Assembly: GCA_039933515.1 (NCBI GenBank)
Contig: JBDTNY010000059.1
Location: 1-7,478, forward strand
Reading direction: 5' to 3'
Length of the DNA: 7,478 nt
From: JAOUEA01 sp039933515
GTDB lineage: Bacteria; Actinomycetota; UBA4738; HRBIN12
The position numbers and the translations under genes were made by a program. The first letter of the stretch is position 1. The number at the start of each line of letters is the position of its first letter. Below, piece by piece: positions 1 through 7,082 of the stretch. The notes under the pieces were generated by a model that was not told where the DNA came from, did not search any database, and was given only the letters and a program-made list of their open reading frames with translations.

Positions 1-768
1 GGTGGGCGCGCTGTACTGCGAGGTGAAGTCGAATGCGACCGCGAGGTTCACCTGGTCGCACGGCTGCAGGCGATGCCAGGCGACCAGGGCCATCTGGGTG
101 CCCGCGGGCAGCGAGCCGGCGGCCCCCTGACCGGGGTAGTCGTAGGGGGCCACGATCAGGCGGTCCTGACCCACCGAGGCGTCCGAGACGCGCCGCCCGT
201 AGAAGTCGCTGAGCGCCTGGATCTGGGCCACGGGCGCATCGGGCGAGTACCAGACGATCGAGGCGCCGTGCTCGAGGGAGTGGATCGCCTGATCGATCGG
301 CGGAGGGGTGTCGTAGACGCCCGCCGACAGCGGCGTGACGTTGTGGGGTCCCGACGTCGGCGGGATCGAGGGATAGGTGTCCAGCGGGGGCATCGTGGGG
401 TAGTTGGCGTCGGCCCCGACGTGCGACTGATCGGCGTAATCGGGGCTGTCCTTGGGTCCGGACACCCCGCCGTAGTAGCCGATCGTCTGGACGGCGTCGC
501 ATCCGGCGGCCGCCGCGGCGCCGGGAGCCTGCGCGAGGAGCTCATCGGCGGTGGGCGCCGCCGAGGCCCGATCGCCGCCGGGCTGCACGATCACTACGAC
601 CGCCACGATCGCAGCCACGGCCGCCGCCACGAGCACGATGCCGATCGTGCGATTGCGGTTGCGGGCGTGCATCTGTTGCTGGATCCGCTCGCGATCCAGA
701 CGCGCTTGTTCCTTCCGCTCGGCTTTCGTGAGGCGGCGGTTGGCGTCGCTTCCGGGCTGCTGGGACAC
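1..768 (-). CDS. Membrane-anchored DUF3105 family protein (3' end beyond window)
   Basis: The reading frame is open for 256 codons from a GTG at 768 to the left edge, so the C-terminus is missing. The start is chosen because GAGGAG lies 7 nt upstream of that GTG. Residues 11-40 are a highly charged cytoplasmic stretch rich in Arg, Lys, Glu and Gln. One hydrophobic segment follows at about 42-61, then an Ala-rich linker and an extracytoplasmic domain. That domain shows the DUF3105 hallmarks PPTSGPH (136-142) and HSLEHG (163-168), followed by a WYSP strand, with Cys at 90 and near residue 236. DUF3105 proteins are common in actinobacteria and Chloroflexi and have no established function; the conserved His residues suggest metal or ligand binding, which is inference. 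It is transcribed divergently from the purine permease. The family call is from motif memory. Confidence 0.82.
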   Translation of the reverse strand, partial: MSQQPGSDANRRLTKAERKEQARLDRERIQQQMHARNRNRTIGIVLVAAAVAAIVAVVVIVQPGGDRASAAPTADELLAQAPGAAAAAGCDAVQTIGYYGGVSGPKDSPDYADQSHVGADANYPTMPPLDTYPSIPPTSGPHNVTPLSAGVYDTPPPIDQAIHSLEHGASIVWYSPDAPVAQIQALSDFYGRRVSDASVGQDRLIVAPYDYPGQGAAGSLPAGTQMALVAWHRLQPCDQVNLAVAFDFTSQYSAPT

Positions 769-917
769 GTCGAAGCTCCTCGATGGACGGACCGAGCCTC
801 CACTTTACCGAGGCGTCACCGACTTGCCCTGAACGCCGAGGCCCCCTATCCTGCGGCTGCCTTCCCCAGGGGTTCGCCGGCCGCGCCCGCGCCGGTTTCG
901 AGCACGAAGGGGGACGC
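769..917. promoter_or_regulatory. Divergent intergenic region between the DUF3105 gene and the purine permease
   Basis: This 149-bp non-coding gap must hold the starts of both divergent transcripts. On the plus strand there is one reasonable promoter (entered separately). On the minus strand the best -10 candidate is TAAAGT (807 to 802), with no convincing -35. The region also has a CCGGC/GCCGG inverted repeat (877-881 and 891-895) in the likely permease leader. I see no purine riboswitch core, although the downstream gene is a purine transporter. Confidence 0.55.
824..852 (+). promoter_or_regulatory. Candidate sigma70-type promoter for the purine permease
   Basis: TTGCCC (824-829) and TATCCT (847-852) are separated by exactly 17 bp; each matches 4 of 6 consensus bases of the housekeeping promoter. 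Initiation near 859 would give a leader of about 60 nt before the ATG at 918, which has a purine-rich Shine-Dalgarno (AAGGGGG) 5 nt upstream. Spacing and position support the call; no experimental evidence is available. Confidence 0.45.
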
Positions 918-2315
918 ATGGCGAAGACCGCCACGCCCGTGCGAGGCACCGGCCTCGACGGGTTCTTCAAGATCTCCGAGCGCGGGTCGACGGTGCGCAC
1001 GGAGGTCTTGGCCGGAGCCGCGACCTGGCTCACGATGGCCTACATCCTGTTCTTGAACCCCGCGATCCTCGGAGCGGTCAAGGACGTGAGCGGGAATTCG
1101 CTTCCGTTCGATCAGGTGCTCACGGTCACCGCGCTCGTCGCGGGGGTGGCGACGATCGCGATGGGCCTCTACGCCAACGTGCCCTTCGCGCTCGCGGCCG
1201 GCCTCGGCCTGAACGGGTTCGTCGCGTTCACCCTGGTGGCCGGGCTCGGGCTCAGTTGGCCCGAGGCGATGGGCGTGGTGGTGACCGAGGGTCTGGTCAT
1301 CGCCGTCCTCGTGCTCACCGGGTTCCGGGAGGCCGTGCTCAACGCGATCCCGATGGACCTCAAGCGCGCGATCGGGATCGGCATCGGGCTGTTCCTCGTG
1401 ATCATCGGGCTCGAGAACGCGGGCGTCGTGGTGAACAACGACGTGACGCTCGTGACGTTGTCGAACGACTTCACGACCCTTCCCATGCTGGTGTTCGTGG
1501 TCGGGCTCGCCCTCAGCGCGGTGTTCGTGGTCCGCAAGATCCGGGGCGGCCTGCTGCTCGCCATCTTGCTGACGACCGCGTTCGCGATCGTGGTCAACGA
1601 GGTGTGGGGCGACAGCGCGATCTGGGGCTCGACGGGCATCGGAACGATCCCGGACAAGGTCGTGTCCACGCCGGACTTCTCGCTCGTGGGGAACTTCTCC
1701 TTCGGCTTCTTCTCGACGCTGGGGTTCGTCTCGGCGCTCGTTCCGGTGTTCGCGATGATGCTCTCAGACTTCTTCGACACTATGGGCACGGCCGTTGGCC
1801 TGGGTGAAGAGGCGGGTCTGCTCGACGAGGAGGGCAAGCTGCCCGACATGAACCGCGTGCTGCTCGTCGACTCGCTCGCCGCCGCGGCGGGCGGTGCCGC
1901 GAGCGGCTCCTCGAACACCACGTTCATCGAGAGCGCCGCCGGCATCGGCCAGGGCGGGCGGACGGGGCTGACGGCCGTCGTCGTCGGTGGCCTGTTCCTG
2001 CTGTGCCTGTTCGTCTCCCCGCTCGCTGGTGTGATCCCGCCCCAGGCGACCGCGCCGGTCCTCGTCATCGTGGGGTACTTCATGATGCAGGCGGTCGGAG
2101 AGATCGACTGGCGTGATCCGGCGATGGGGATCCCCGCGCTCCTCACGATCACGCTGATGCCGTTCACCTACTCGATCACGAACGGCGTCGGGGCCGGGTT
2201 CATCGCCTACGTCGCGATCAAGGTCATGCAAGGCAAGGCGCGAGAGGTGCACCCGCTGCTGTACCTGATCGTGGTCGGGTTCCTCTTCTACTTCCTCAAG
2301 GGCGTGCTCGCGTAG
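918..2315 (+). CDS. AzgA/PbuG-type NCS2 purine (hypoxanthine/guanine or adenine) permease
   Basis: This 465-aa polytopic membrane protein has the length usual for the AzgA branch of the NCS2 nucleobase transporters, which import purine bases by proton symport. The N-terminus has the family pattern TEVLAGAATWLTMAYI followed by LNPAIL (28-51). Later landmarks are AGLGLNG (94-100), PMDLKRAIGIGIGLF (145-159), DFFDTMGT (284-291) and the substrate-site segment SNTTFIESAAG with QGGRTG (332-350). Roughly a dozen or more hydrophobic segments cover the rest. The ATG at 918 is preferred over an in-frame ATG at 783, because a Shine-Dalgarno (AAGGGGG) precedes 918 and the extra 45 residues are polar, unlike family members, and include the likely promoter. 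The exact base transported cannot be told from sequence. It converges on cofE with 3 bp between stop codons. It could feed the guanine pool used by CofD and CofE, but that link is speculative. Confidence 0.93.
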   Translation: MAKTATPVRGTGLDGFFKISERGSTVRTEVLAGAATWLTMAYILFLNPAILGAVKDVSGNSLPFDQVLTVTALVAGVATIAMGLYANVPFALAAGLGLNGFVAFTLVAGLGLSWPEAMGVVVTEGLVIAVLVLTGFREAVLNAIPMDLKRAIGIGIGLFLVIIGLENAGVVVNNDVTLVTLSNDFTTLPMLVFVVGLALSAVFVVRKIRGGLLLAILLTTAFAIVVNEVWGDSAIWGSTGIGTIPDKVVSTPDFSLVGNFSFGFFSTLGFVSALVPVFAMMLSDFFDTMGTAVGLGEEAGLLDEEGKLPDMNRVLLVDSLAAAAGGAASGSSNTTFIESAAGIGQGGRTGLTAVVVGGLFLLCLFVSPLAGVIPPQATAPVLVIVGYFMMQAVGEIDWRDPAMGIPALLTITLMPFTYSITNGVGAGFIAYVAIKVMQGKAREVHPLLYLIVVGFLFYFLKGVLA

Positions 2316-2318
2316 GGA

Positions 2319-3452
2319 TCAATCCCACGACGTGATAGAGGCCGGATCGAACGGAGGGCGGGGCGCCGGCGCCCCGCCCTCCGGTATCAGGCCGCACGCG
2401 ACGACGCACGCCGGGCCCAAGCCATCGGGCGCGTGGGCGCTCCGGGACCGGGTCACGGCGACCCCCATCGCTCCGAGCGCGAGTCGAAGTCGCTCGGCCA
2501 CCGCTCCCACATCGGCAGGCCCGGCATCCGCGTCTGCCTCCACCACGACGAACACGCCGGCCCCGGGCGGGATGCCCGGCACGCTCGACGCCAGCCGCGC
2601 CTTGCCCAGCGACGAGGTCACCACCGAGAACCGGAGCCCCGCGGGCAGCGGCGCGTCGTCGGACGCGGCGATGGCGATGGCGTCCACGAGCCACGCCCGG
2701 GGAACCTCGCCGGGCGCGAACGACGGCACGGCGCGCGGCGCCCGCAGCGCCTCGAGGGGGGACTCCCGGAACAGGTCCTCCTCCGAGGGCCGGATCAGGT
2801 CGGTCGCGCGACCGTCGGGGGCGGCGGGCGGGATGAGCCCACGGACGATGGCGACCGGCACCCGGGCGTCCTTGGCCATCACGAGCCCGCTCGCCGCCGC
2901 GATCTCGTCGGCGTACGCCACGATGGTCGCCTCCAGCGCCCGGCCGTGGTGGTCCGCGCGACCGCGCAGGTCGATCTCGGCGGGGAGTCCGGCGCACCCG
3001 ATCGCGACGTTGACCAAGCCCGTGCGCCACGCACGCCCGAAGGTGTCGGTGATCAAGACCCCCAGCCCTTCGAGGGCAAGTCCGGTCATCAGCGCCTCCC
3101 GGAGGGTCTGCGCGGACCGGTCGGGATCTTCGGGCAGGAGCGCCAGGACGCCTTCGTCGAGGTTCGAGGCGTCGACCCCAGCGTTCGCACACACGAACCC
3201 GTGGTGGGTTTCGGCGATCAACAGATCGCCGCGGCGGGCCACCACGCGGGCGGTCTCGGCCGCCACCGCCTCCACCCGGTCCGTCCCCGGGACGAGGCGC
3301 CCCTCGGTCTTCGACACGATCTTGGATGTCACGACGACCACGTCACCCTCGGCGACCCCCGATGCGCGAAGCGAGGGGAGCAGTATGCGGGCGAGCTCGT
3401 CGTCGGGCCCGAACTCGGGAAGCCCCTCGATCGGGACGAGCTCGACCCTCAC
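2319..3452 (-). CDS. cofE: Coenzyme F420-0:L-glutamate ligase (CofE/FbiB) with an atypical short C-terminal extension
   Basis: It adds L-glutamate residues to F420-0 using GTP and a divalent metal in the cytoplasm. The CofE core, about residues 1-225, shows KIVSKTEGR (44-52), ETHHGFVCANAGVDASN (81-97), TDTFGRAWRTG (135-145), NVAIGCAG (148-155) and ADEIAAAS (181-188), all diagnostic. The GTG start at 3452 overlaps the cofD stop as GTGA, a typical translational-coupling arrangement; the frame is open further upstream but lies inside cofD. At 377 aa it is longer than stand-alone archaeal CofE (about 250) and shorter than mycobacterial FbiB (about 448). The C-terminal 150 residues run colinear with the start and end of the FbiB FMN-reductase domain (RFSVVTS near 274-280, a final ITSWD) but lack the middle and the Arg-rich FMN-phosphate motif. 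Any reductase role is therefore doubtful. The 3' end carries the GC palindrome shared with the permease terminator zone. Confidence 0.93.
   Translation of the reverse strand: MRVELVPIEGLPEFGPDDELARILLPSLRASGVAEGDVVVVTSKIVSKTEGRLVPGTDRVEAVAAETARVVARRGDLLIAETHHGFVCANAGVDASNLDEGVLALLPEDPDRSAQTLREALMTGLALEGLGVLITDTFGRAWRTGLVNVAIGCAGLPAEIDLRGRADHHGRALEATIVAYADEIAAASGLVMAKDARVPVAIVRGLIPPAAPDGRATDLIRPSEEDLFRESPLEALRAPRAVPSFAPGEVPRAWLVDAIAIAASDDAPLPAGLRFSVVTSSLGKARLASSVPGIPPGAGVFVVVEADADAGPADVGAVAERLRLALGAMGVAVTRSRSAHAPDGLGPACVVACGLIPEGGAPAPRPPFDPASITSWD
2352..2383. terminator. Perfect 32-bp GC palindrome, probable bidirectional terminator-type hairpin
   Basis: Each arm is 16 nt, starting CGGAGGGC on the left, and the two arms are exact reverse complements with no spacer. 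In RNA this gives a very stable hairpin of about 14 bp closing a 4-nt loop. It begins 37 nt after the permease stop and lies wholly within the last 22 codons of convergent cofE, where it encodes PEGGAPAPRPP. No T-run follows on either strand, so it would be a U-less terminator of the kind reported for actinobacteria, or an mRNA 3'-end stabiliser. The palindrome is directly visible; its role is inferred from position. Confidence 0.6.
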
Positions 3453-4396
3453 CCGATGACCTGCGCGAGCGCCACGCGGGCGAGCGCGGTCGCTGCCGCG
3501 TCGTTGTACATCACGGAGTCGGTGACCGCGACGCGGACACCTCCCTCTCGCTCGATCCTGGGCGCGAGCTCCCGGTCGCGCTCGTCGACCACCCACGCCG
3601 ACAGCAGTCCCCGGTACGCCGCGGCGGCGCCCGCCGCGCTCACCTCGAGCCCCACAGCGGGCATCAGCCGGTCGGCCATCCCCGCGAGCGGTGCGCCACC
3701 GAGGATCCCGCTCACGCCGACCACGCGGTCCCGGCGTGCTGCGACCGCGTCGCGGATACCCGGCACCGCCAGGATCGGGGAGATCGAGACCACCGGGTTC
3801 GAGGGCGCGATCACCACGGCGTCGGCCGCCGCGATCGCGTCGAGCACCCCGGGCGCAGGCCGCGCGAGGTCGGCGCCCTGGAACCGGACGCCCTTCACGT
3901 CGTCGGCCGCACGGCGCTGCACCCAGTACTCCTGGAAGTGAAGGTCCAGCTCGACGCCGGCCGAGACCGCGTCGATCCGCGTCGTGACCACGTCATCGCT
4001 CATCGGGACGATCCGCGTCGCGATCGTGAATCGTGCCGCGATCCGGGTCGTCACCTCGGACAAGGTCGCGCCCTGGGCGAGCAGTCGTGTCCGGTACAGA
4101 TGCGTCGCGAGATCGAGATCGCCCAGCCCGAACCAGGCCCCGTCGACGTCGAACATCCGGAGCTCCTCGGTCGCCCGGAACGACTCGTCCCGGCGTCCCC
4201 AGCCCCGTTCCGCGTCGAAGACGTCACCGAGCCAGTAGGTCACCGAATCGAGGTCTGGGGAGATCGCGAGGCCGTGCAGCACGATGTCGTCGCCGGTGTT
4301 CACGACGGCCGTGACGTCGCCCGGCGCCGTTGCGCGCGCGAGCCCGCGCAGGAACTTGCCTCCGCCGATCCCGCCGGCCAGCGCCACGACCTTCAT
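3449..4396 (-). CDS. cofD: 2-phospho-L-lactate (or phosphoenolpyruvate) transferase CofD/FbiA
   Basis: The enzyme joins FO to the phospholactyl or phosphoenolpyruvyl group of a guanylylated donor, giving F420-0 or dehydro-F420-0 plus GMP. The 315-aa length fits the family. The N-terminal nucleotide-binding loop is LAGGIGGGKFLRG (6-18). NTGDD (33-37) and HGLAISPDLDSVTY (41-54) supply the conserved acidic residues near the metal and FO. GWGRRDE (65-71), WFGLGDLDLATHLYR (88-102), MSDD (132-135) and APSNPVVSISPIL (197-209) follow in family order. The ATG at 4396 begins directly at the MKVVALAGG strand. No Shine-Dalgarno precedes it, and a TACGCT box ends 9 nt upstream, so a leaderless or near-leaderless message is likely. 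It is first in a two-gene operon with cofE and divergent from fbiC. Whether the donor carries lactate or PEP cannot be read from the sequence; PEP is usual in actinobacteria. Confidence 0.96.
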   Translation of the reverse strand: MKVVALAGGIGGGKFLRGLARATAPGDVTAVVNTGDDIVLHGLAISPDLDSVTYWLGDVFDAERGWGRRDESFRATEELRMFDVDGAWFGLGDLDLATHLYRTRLLAQGATLSEVTTRIAARFTIATRIVPMSDDVVTTRIDAVSAGVELDLHFQEYWVQRRAADDVKGVRFQGADLARPAPGVLDAIAAADAVVIAPSNPVVSISPILAVPGIRDAVAARRDRVVGVSGILGGAPLAGMADRLMPAVGLEVSAAGAAAAYRGLLSAWVVDERDRELAPRIEREGGVRVAVTDSVMYNDAAATALARVALAQVIG

Positions 4397-4405
4397 ACGA
4401 GGTAC

Positions 4406-4411
4406 AGCGTA
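4406..4411 (-). promoter_or_regulatory. Candidate -10 box of the cofD-cofE operon
   Basis: The minus strand reads TACGCT (4411 to 4406), matching the actinobacterial TANNNT -10 pattern. Nine nt separate it from the cofD ATG, which places the start point within about 3 nt of the start codon. No good -35 is visible 16-18 bp upstream; that stretch would lie inside the fbiC coding start. Confidence 0.45.
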
Positions 4412-4412
4412 G

Positions 4413-4418
4413 TAGGCT
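4413..4418 (+). promoter_or_regulatory. Candidate -10 box of fbiC giving a leaderless transcript
   Basis: TAGGCT fits TANNNT and is followed by 7 nt and then the fbiC ATG at 4426, exactly the spacing seen for leaderless actinobacterial genes where the first transcribed base is the A of ATG. There is no Shine-Dalgarno in the 29-bp gap. Only 1 bp (4412) separates it from the divergent cofD -10 box. The -35 position (around 4390-4396, within cofD) matches consensus poorly. Confidence 0.5.
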
Positions 4419-4425
4419 CGGCCTC

Positions 4426-6930
4426 ATGCCCGAGGGGACCGGCCACCAGCTGCGCCGGGCGCTCGCTCGAGCGGAGTCGGGCAAGGCGCTATCGCTCGAC
4501 GAGGCCGAGGCGCTGCTGTTCGCGCGTGGCCCTGAGCTTGACCGGCTGACGTCCATCGCGGGCCGGCTGCGCGACCTCGGTCACGGCGACGTCGTCACCT
4601 ACTCCCGCAAGGTCTTCATCCCTCTGACGATGCTCTGCCGCGACCACTGCCACTACTGCACGTTCGCGAAGCCTCCCGCCCGTCTGGAGACCCCGTTCCT
4701 CACTCCCGAGGAGGCCGTGGCGATCGCCCGAGCGGGGGGTGCGATGGGGTGCAAGGAAGCCCTCTTCACCCTGGGCGACCGGCCCGAGGACCGCTACGAC
4801 CTCGCACGAGCCTGGCTCGAGGAGCGCGGTTACGCGTCGACCCTCGACTACGTCCGGGCCGTCGCGATCCGCGTGATCGAAGAGACCGGCCTTCTGCCGC
4901 ACCTGAATCCCGGGGTGATGTCGTACGAGGAGCTCGCGCGCCTGCGTTACGTGGCGGCTTCTATGGGTCTGATGCTCGAGACCTCGAGCGCGCGCCTCGC
5001 CGAGCGCGGCGGCCCCCACTTCGGCTCGCCCGACAAGGTGCCGGCCGTCCGGCTCCGCACGATCGAGGACGCCGGCCGGCTCGCGATCCCGTTCACGACC
5101 GGGATCCTCGTCGGCATCGGCGAGACCGCTCGCGAACGCGCCGAGAGCCTCTTCGCGATCCGCGACCTCCACCGGCGCTACCGGCACGTGCAGGAGGTGA
5201 TCGTCCAGAACTTCCGGGCCAAGGCCGGGACGGCGATGCAGACCTCGCCCGAGCCGGACGACGAGGAGTTCGTGGCGGCCGTTGCGACCGCCCGCGTTGT
5301 CCTGGGCCCGAGGATGCACCTGCAGGCGCCCCCGAACCTCTCCGACGCTGCCCAGCAGGCGCGGCTCCTGGACGCGGGGATCGACGACTGGGGCGGGGTC
5401 TCGCCCCTCACCCCCGACCACGTGAACCCCGAGAAGCCCTGGCCCTCGATCGAGGCGCTCGCCTCCACGACGGTCTCACGCGGCAAGGAGCTCCGCGAAC
5501 GCCTGACGATCTACCCGGAGTACGCCACCCGGCCGGACCCTTACGTCGCGGGCAAGATGCGTGCGCCGGTCGCTGCGCTGATGGCCCCCGGCGGACGAGC
5601 GGTCCGGGGGCAGCTTCCGGAGCCGATCCCATGGCAGGACCCGGAGGTCCGCTGGAAGCCCCGGACGACCGAGCTGACCTTCGCCAAGGGTCCCGAAGCC
5701 GGGCTCCGCATCGATGCGGCCGCCATCTACGGAGATCTGGACGGCGTCGAGGTCACGAAAGCCTGGGCCTCTCGGGCCGCGCCAGAGCGCCTCGAGACCG
5801 ATGTGAAGGCCGCGCTCGCGAAGGCCGCGGCGCATCGTCCGATCGACGACTCCGACGCGCTCGCGCTCTTCCAGGCCGAAGGGTCTGCGCTCGACGCGCT
5901 CTGTCGCGTTGCCGACGACCTGCGCGCCGAGTCGGTCGGCGACGAGGTCACGTATGTGATCAACCGGAACATCAACTTCTCGAACGTCTGCTACGTGGGC
6001 TGCCGCTTCTGCGCCTTCGCGCAGCGGGAAGCCGACGCCGAGTCGTACACACTCACCCTGATCGAAGTCGCGGACCGCGCCGAGGAAGCATGGGCCAAGG
6101 GCGCGACCGAGGTCTGCATCCAGGGCGGCATCCACCCCGAGCTGCCCGGCACGTTCTACTTCGATCTGATCGACGCCGTGAAGGGACGCGTGCCCGAGAT
6201 GCATCTGCACGCCTTCAGTCCCATGGAGGTCCTCAACGGCGCGACGAAGCTCGGCGTGAGCTACGCGGAATTCCTCACGGAGGCGAAGTCACGGGGCCTC
6301 GGGACGATCCCGGGGACGGCGGCCGAGATCCTCGACGACGAGGTTCGATGGGTGCTCACCAAAGGCAAGCTCCCGGCCGATGCGTGGGAGGAGATCGTCC
6401 GCACCGCACACGGTCTGGGGATCCGGAGCAGCAGCACGATCATGTTCGGCCATGTCGACGCGCCGCCCCACTGGGTCGCGCATCTGAGGCGTCTCGCCGA
6501 GATCCAGGCCGACACCGGCGGGTTCACCGAATTCGTCCCGCTCCCGTTCGTGCATCAGAACGCGCCGATCTACCTGGCGGGCAAGGCGCGCCCGGGGGCG
6601 ACCTTCGAGGAGAATTTGCGCATGCACGCGATCGCGCGCATCCTCCTCGACGGCCTGATCCCCAACGTCCAGGTGTCGTGGGTCAAGCTCGGGGTCGACG
6701 CGTGTCAGACGATCCTCCAGTCGGGCGCGAACGACTTCGGCGGCACGCTGATGGAGGAGACCATCAGCAGGATGGCCGGCGCGGAGTGGGGCATCGAGAT
6801 GACGCCCGACCGGTTCGACGAGGCGATCCTTGAGATCGGACGTACTCCCGCGGTGCGCACGACGACGTACGGACGCGCTAACGTCGCTGCGTCGTCAGGT
6901 CCATCGCCGCAGAGTCGTCAAGTCTACTGA
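4426..6930 (+). CDS. fbiC: FO synthase FbiC, fused CofG-CofH radical SAM enzyme
   Basis: It builds the F420 chromophore FO (7,8-didemethyl-8-hydroxy-5-deazariboflavin) from L-tyrosine and 5-amino-6-ribitylamino-uracil. The 834-aa protein contains two complete radical SAM modules. The CofG-like N-terminal half has CRDHCHYC (71-78), a CX3CX2C 4Fe-4S motif, then FTLGDRPE, LPHLNPGVMS, PFTTGILVGIGET, VIVQNFRAK and SPLTPDHVNPE. A linker of about 100 residues follows. The CofH-like half has CYVGCRFC (522-529), a second CX3CX2C, then CIQGGIHPE, LHAFSPMEV, TIMFGHVD and the terminal RTTTYG. Length and order agree with mycobacterial FbiC (about 856 aa). The ATG at 4426 is chosen because the next 60 residues align with FbiC N-termini; an in-frame ATG at 4330 would sit inside cofD on the opposite strand. 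No Shine-Dalgarno is present, so leaderless initiation is probable. The stop codon lies within the first unit of the downstream repeat array. Confidence 0.97.
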   Translation: MPEGTGHQLRRALARAESGKALSLDEAEALLFARGPELDRLTSIAGRLRDLGHGDVVTYSRKVFIPLTMLCRDHCHYCTFAKPPARLETPFLTPEEAVAIARAGGAMGCKEALFTLGDRPEDRYDLARAWLEERGYASTLDYVRAVAIRVIEETGLLPHLNPGVMSYEELARLRYVAASMGLMLETSSARLAERGGPHFGSPDKVPAVRLRTIEDAGRLAIPFTTGILVGIGETARERAESLFAIRDLHRRYRHVQEVIVQNFRAKAGTAMQTSPEPDDEEFVAAVATARVVLGPRMHLQAPPNLSDAAQQARLLDAGIDDWGGVSPLTPDHVNPEKPWPSIEALASTTVSRGKELRERLTIYPEYATRPDPYVAGKMRAPVAALMAPGGRAVRGQLPEPIPWQDPEVRWKPRTTELTFAKGPEAGLRIDAAAIYGDLDGVEVTKAWASRAAPERLETDVKAALAKAAAHRPIDDSDALALFQAEGSALDALCRVADDLRAESVGDEVTYVINRNINFSNVCYVGCRFCAFAQREADAESYTLTLIEVADRAEEAWAKGATEVCIQGGIHPELPGTFYFDLIDAVKGRVPEMHLHAFSPMEVLNGATKLGVSYAEFLTEAKSRGLGTIPGTAAEILDDEVRWVLTKGKLPADAWEEIVRTAHGLGIRSSSTIMFGHVDAPPHWVAHLRRLAEIQADTGGFTEFVPLPFVHQNAPIYLAGKARPGATFEENLRMHAIARILLDGLIPNVQVSWVKLGVDACQTILQSGANDFGGTLMEETISRMAGAEWGIEMTPDRFDEAILEIGRTPAVRTTTYGRANVAASSGPSPQSRQVY

Positions 6931-6982
6931 CCGTTCCTGTCAACCCAACTGACGGTTGTCGTCAAGCTACCTGACCGGCGAT
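6917..6982. repeat. Three tandem 22-bp units with alternating GTCA/TGAC half-sites (operator-like array)
   Basis: Units start at 6917, 6939 and 6961. Each contains GTCAA-N5-CTGAC followed by 7 variable nt. GTCA begins at 6917, 6939 and 6961 and TGAC at 6928, 6950 and 6972, so six half-sites alternate in orientation at exactly 11-bp steps with 7 bp between neighbours. The spacer bases differ among units while the half-sites are invariant, which suggests binding-site constraint more than a recent slippage duplication. The array overlaps the last codons of fbiC and stops about 155 bp before the whiB start codon, so whiB is the most likely target. The binding protein is unknown. Confidence 0.7.
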
Positions 6983-7011
6983 TTTCGATCGTATTCCCTT
7001 GTCACCGGGTG

Positions 7012-7023
7012 TCAGGCTCCTGA
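7012..7023. promoter_or_regulatory. Short inverted repeat upstream of whiB
   Basis: TCAGG-CT-CCTGA is a perfect 5-bp-arm inverted repeat, preceded by GTGTC (7009-7013), the reverse complement of the GACAC motif reported for WhiA/WhiB binding in Streptomyces. A 5-bp motif is common by chance, so this is only a candidate operator in the whiB control region. Confidence 0.3.
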
Positions 7024-7082
7024 AAGATGGGGACAGCGATGAGGGAGAGGCAGGAGCTACCTCGAAAGTTGGGCTTGTCACC

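Noticed and set aside
783..917. N-terminal extension of the permease from an ATG at 783
   Set aside because: The 45 added residues are polar and unlike AzgA proteins, they cover the likely promoter, and a good Shine-Dalgarno precedes the ATG at 918.
2433..4549. Long plus-strand open frames opposite cofE and cofD
   Set aside because: Low-complexity Arg/Pro/Gly products antisense to well-recognised enzymes; no start signals or domains.
4749..6833. 694-codon open frame overlapping fbiC on the same strand
   Set aside because: Arg/Gly/Pro-rich translation typical of a GC-driven shadow frame; the fbiC frame carries both radical SAM motifs.
6939..6960. fbiC intrinsic terminator
   Set aside because: GTCAACC/GGTTGTC can form only a weak mismatched stem with an 8-nt loop and no U-run; the half-site ladder explains this sequence better.
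6917..6982. CRISPR array
   Set aside because: Units are 22 bp with 7-nt variable parts and only three copies, far too short for repeat-spacer structure; no cas genes nearby.
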